Source: Shimia sp047124445
GTDB taxonomy: Bacteria > Pseudomonadota > Alphaproteobacteria > Rhodobacterales > Rhodobacteraceae
Assembly (NCBI RefSeq): GCF_047124445.1
Contig: NZ_CP138921.1
Location: 2,852,001 to 2,916,000 of the forward strand
Direction of reading: 5' to 3'
DNA: 64,000 nucleotides
Made by a program: the position numbers and the translations under genes. Shown piece after piece: positions 63,375-64,000 of this stretch (position 1 is its first letter; each line of letters opens with the position of its first letter). The notes below the pieces were generated by a model. That model did no database searches. It had not been told where the DNA came from and worked only from the letters and a program-made list of their open reading frames with translations.

Positions 63375-64000
63375 ACAATCACGAGGCGATTGTAGCTGCG
63401 CAAGAGGCGTTAAAGGCTTGGGGTGTGGAGATGACACCTCGGTTGATCAAGAACCGTGAGAACATTGTCTTGGAGGCGGCGGGACCGGATGGGCAGCGCG
63501 CGGCGTTGCGCCTACATCGGCCGGGATATCAGAGCGATGATGCGATCCGCTCAGAATTGTGGTGGTCAGAGGCATTGGTAGAGGCCGGCATGGAGGTTCC
63601 GCAGCCGATCCGCACCTTGGCAGGCGACGTGCTGGCGACCGATGGGTCGCGTGTGGCCTCGCTGGTGACCTGGCTGGACGGTGCGCCGCTGGGCGAAGGT
63701 GGTGTGCAACTGGCGATGGAGGCGGCGGAGCAAGAACGGCTGCATGAGGCGCTGGGGACCGAACTGGCGCGGTTGCATGTGGCCAGCGACGCAATGCAGC
63801 GGCCAGACGCGTTTGAGCGTGAGGTGTTGGATCTGGACGCGTTGCTGGGCGATGCGCCGTCCTGGGGACGGTTCTGGGAGAATGCCAGCCTTTCTAAGGA
63901 GGAAGCTGCGCTGCTGCTGTCCTGTCGCGAGAAGCTGCGGTCCGAGATTGGAGCGCATGCCGATGCGGGGGGCGATTTTGGTCTGATACATGCGGATGCG
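63371..64000 (+). CDS. APH-type phosphotransferase, N-terminal fragment
   Basis: An ATG at 63371 overlaps the previous stop and reads 210 codons to the right edge (MNNHEAIVAAQEALKAWG). The protein kinase-like fold shows ALRLHRPGYQSDDAIRSELWWSEAL as the N-lobe and FGLIHADA at the end, the start of the catalytic loop HxD. The C-terminal half is missing from the window. APH-family members phosphorylate choline, homoserine, hydroxylysine or aminoglycosides; the coupling to the AGXT2-like enzyme points to an amine substrate. Confidence 0.85.
   Translation, partial: MNNHEAIVAAQEALKAWGVEMTPRLIKNRENIVLEAAGPDGQRAALRLHRPGYQSDDAIRSELWWSEALVEAGMEVPQPIRTLAGDVLATDGSRVASLVTWLDGAPLGEGGVQLAMEAAEQERLHEALGTELARLHVASDAMQRPDAFEREVLDLDALLGDAPSWGRFWENASLSKEEAALLLSCREKLRSEIGAHADAGGDFGLIHADA

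Overview
The window looks like chromosomal DNA from an alphaproteobacterium of the Rhodobacteraceae, most likely the marine Roseobacter group. The basis is the gene set and protein style: a dnaA-dnaN-recF-gyrB block, a motB/flgE/flgK/flgL/flgI flagellar block with CtrA-like boxes, a pobA-pca cluster, a tdh-kbl pair whose dehydrogenase lacks the structural-zinc cysteines, and high-GC codon use with long antisense open frames. This placement is inference from recognised families, not from a marker-gene search. No rRNA, tRNA, CRISPR array, insertion sequence or prophage is visible.

Layout. 1-820: a PfkB-family kinase fragment and nth on the minus strand. 820-7960: the upstream region of dnaA with DnaA-box-like sites and an AT-rich patch, then dnaA, dnaN, recF and gyrB, with strong terminators after dnaA and gyrB. 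7987-14241: a small lipoprotein, a PcaQ-like LysR regulator, and a divergent 4-hydroxybenzoate/protocatechuate operon (pobA, pcaC, pcaH, pcaG, a BKACE-family enzyme, pcaB). 14254-19598: an exonuclease and a marR-MFP-RND efflux operon. 19868-22147: a membrane hybrid histidine kinase. 22453-28303: flagellar hook/P-ring and motor genes. 28420-34552: an acyltransferase and the tamA-tamB outer-membrane assembly pair. 34559-39047: a TetR regulator, a cysteine-synthase-like enzyme, a GNAT, a small membrane protein, and a nitroreductase-MarR operon. 39134-43549: threonine catabolism (kbl-tdh), an XRE-cupin regulator and a thiolase. 43660-51139: PBP1C and a large alpha-2-macroglobulin. 51298-57331: a second hybrid kinase, yaaA, recQ, yggT and a thioesterase. 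57382-61249: an MFS protein, mepA, a phytase-esterase-like protein and a YhhQ-type transporter. 61250-64000: a structured non-coding region, arfB, a class-III aminotransferase and a partial APH-type kinase.

How the parts work together. PobA makes protocatechuate from 4-hydroxybenzoate; PcaHG, PcaB and PcaC carry it to the enol-lactone. PcaD and PcaIJ/PcaF are not in the window, but a BKACE enzyme sits inside the operon and could cleave 3-oxoadipate directly. Kbl and Tdh convert threonine to glycine and acetyl-CoA under a promoter covered by paired palindromes. PBP1C and alpha-2-macroglobulin form the usual envelope-protection pair.

The most unusual signals are non-coding. A 45-bp intergenic element occurs twice in opposite orientation (43603-43647 and 61513-61557; 39/45 identical, ungapped). 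A candidate structured RNA upstream of arfB has a Shine-Dalgarno-led 18-codon micro-ORF, an intrinsic terminator, and octamers that could form alternative pairings with the 45-bp element. Several promoters carry clear paired operators.
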